64,000 nt of DNA from Undaria pinnatifida (lineage: Eukaryota > Sar > Phaeophyceae > Laminariales > Alariaceae): NCBI GenBank assembly GCA_012845835.1, contig JABAKD010000006.1, positions 6,998,318 to 7,062,317 of the forward strand. The letters are read 5' to 3'. The notes below the pieces were generated by a model, which did no database searches, was not told the DNA's origin, and worked only from the letters and a program-made list of their open reading frames with translations. Of this stretch, positions 62,606-64,000 are shown in pieces (positions within the stretch are counted from its first letter, which is position 1; the number at the start of each line of letters is the position of its first letter). The position numbers and the translations under genes are program-made.

Positions 62606-63489
62606 GATAGAGGAATGACTTGAGGGGTGGATTAAATATCTCTTGATGTTTGATGTTGAGATTTTGTCAACCATCCACCATCACCTACTGCTGCCTTACT
62701 GCTGCTGCTACTGCTTGTCCGCTTTGCTCGCGTGTTGCTTCTGCCCGCGAATGCAGCTGTGGCTGTGGGCGGAAACTGAAACCTGATACCGCAGCAGACG
62801 TGCAACAACCAGGGTATGATTTATATATGGCGAAACGGGCGGATCGTTTTGTTTTCTTATCGACATCACTGATCGCAAAAGCAAAACAGAACCGAATCGA
62901 ATTGAGTAGAACATAGAATCAAGCCGAAGGCGTGTTGCTGTTGCTGGTGGTGACGGTGATGGTGTTGTTGCTGGTGTCGTTGCTATGCGTAGTCCCCTTG
63001 CGCATCAGTCCAGCAGCAAGCAATACACCAGGAGTCCAGGTACTCTAATTGTATACCTTGGTACAATTTGAACGATGGCCTACAACTTGAACGTATTTGT
63101 TTGTGCGCATGCAGTCTATTGAGAGAAGAACTGTTTCATGCGACCACAGCATGCAGTAGACAGCAGACAGCAACCAGCACGTCAAACGTCAATATTGCTT
63201 GGTACTCTGCTGGAGCCCTATCGTAGCGCGGGTGCTGTATGCCCGCCAATGCCGTTATCAACGCGGTATCCCCTTCCTATAGTGGCACGGCCCGCAGGGT
63301 AAATCTGCTCGTATTCGAATATTTCCCGGTATCGACCCGATACTCTCTGTGCCTGGTATGATGGTATGATGCATTCTCTGCTGCCCCCTCCTCTCCCGAG
63401 TGATACACATCATTGATTATTGTGTTTTCTTTTTAATTTCACCCCGGTCACGTCATTGGGGGGGGGGCTTCGACTCTGTCCTTTCGTAT
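62606..63489. other. Unassigned intergenic DNA
   Basis: A GTTGCTG/GGTGATGGTG run lies at 62932-62975. No gene or shared repeat otherwise. Confidence 0.25.
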
Positions 63490-63516
63490 GAGTTAGGGCT
63501 AGGGTTAGGGTCAGGG
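63490..63516 (+). repeat. Interstitial telomere-like tract
   Basis: GTTAGGGCTAGGGTTAGGGT followed by CAGGG: about four TTAGGG-type units. Confidence 0.55.
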
Positions 63517-63849
63517 CTACTTCCATGGTTGTGAAAGACACAATAATGTAGGACACCCTCTCTCTCCTGATATTGAGATTTCGGATGGGGGTGACGGGTC
63601 GAAATTATATGATGAGTTCGGCTTTTGACCGCGCGAAGCAGCCCCGGATGCTGGGGGTATATGTGTGTGTGTCTAAAGTGCGGCGCAGGGAGGGTGTGCA
63701 ACGCGCGACGCAACACGATGAGAATCCTTGTTTTTATAAAACGGTTTCGCATGTATAGGTCAGCTGTGAGCTCGACCATATGAGTGGTCGATACTAATTG
63801 TTAATGTCTCACGCTTTTTCTAGACCGGGGAAAGGCCGCACTTGTTAGT

Positions 63850-64000
63850 TTGAGGAATTTCGCGGGCCATGACCCGGCCCGCGGATCGGTTCAGGAGCTT
63901 TTCAAAAACTCTCGGGTCGAGTCGGGTCGAGTTAGGAGATGTTCAAAACCTCATGGGTCGCGTCTGGTCGGATCGGTTCGGGCCGGTTCGGGTCAGGTCG
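63850..64000 (-). repeat. Start of a second GGGTC/CCCGA satellite region, cut by the window
   Basis: CGGTTCAGGAGCTTTTCAAA, CTCGGGTCGAGTCGGGTCGA and GGTTCGGGTCAGGTCG resemble the reversed right flank of the 35.6-kb array (36072 back to 35985). Confidence 0.6.

Overview
This is eukaryotic nuclear DNA and it is almost entirely a repeat graveyard. I recognise only two host genes, both near the left edge and transcribed away from each other. A secreted EGF-like protein on the + strand (two exons, 2272-5594) has the Cys-rich architecture I associate with stramenopile extracellular proteins. A first exon on the - strand (1451-1558) reads as the N-terminus of a YfcD-like Nudix hydrolase. The GT-AG introns, the 2.7 kb intron, the short interstitial CCCTAA/TTAGGG tracts and the Ty1/copia relic fit a large-genome stramenopile, probably a brown alga. 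The organism is an inference; no rRNA, plastid marker or species-specific gene is present.

Layout. 1-0.8 kb: a 787-bp Harbinger-like element. 0.8-6.6 kb: the divergent gene pair and the long EGF-gene intron. 6.6-21.7 kb: tandem repeats and dense, often nested miniature transposons (MITEs), a palindrome of about 480 bp, a (TTTTC)n block, and a 10-copy 76-bp array at 19.2-19.9 kb. 22.3-26.4 kb: a decayed copia retrotransposon on the - strand (GAG-pre-integrase, integrase, variable linker, RT, RNase H), interrupted by a 362-bp miniature LTR element. 26.7-36.6 kb: more MITEs, C-rich minisatellites, triplet arrays and a (CCCGA)n array. 36.6-64 kb: mostly unassigned DNA with dispersed short families, several tandem arrays and many copies of the 9-mer TACCAGGTA.

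The main result is a set of non-autonomous mobile families defined from their own copies. Family A (about 240-290 bp) and family B (about 250 bp) share the terminal motif GAC-N5-CTACGRTAG. Both make 4-bp target duplications: six of seven B copies are perfect, and A has two clear cases. Family F is about 82 bp, inserts at TTAA and looks piggyBac-like. The TRIM has 84-bp LTRs, a primer-binding-site-like sequence, a polypurine tract and a tRNA-like T-arm. Families C, D, E, G, H/L, I, J, K and M are further dispersed repeats that I cannot classify. No autonomous transposase is visible, so the enzymes that moved these elements are encoded elsewhere.

Long open frames across microsatellites are artefacts and are not annotated as genes. 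From 36.6 kb to the right edge I see no convincing host gene.
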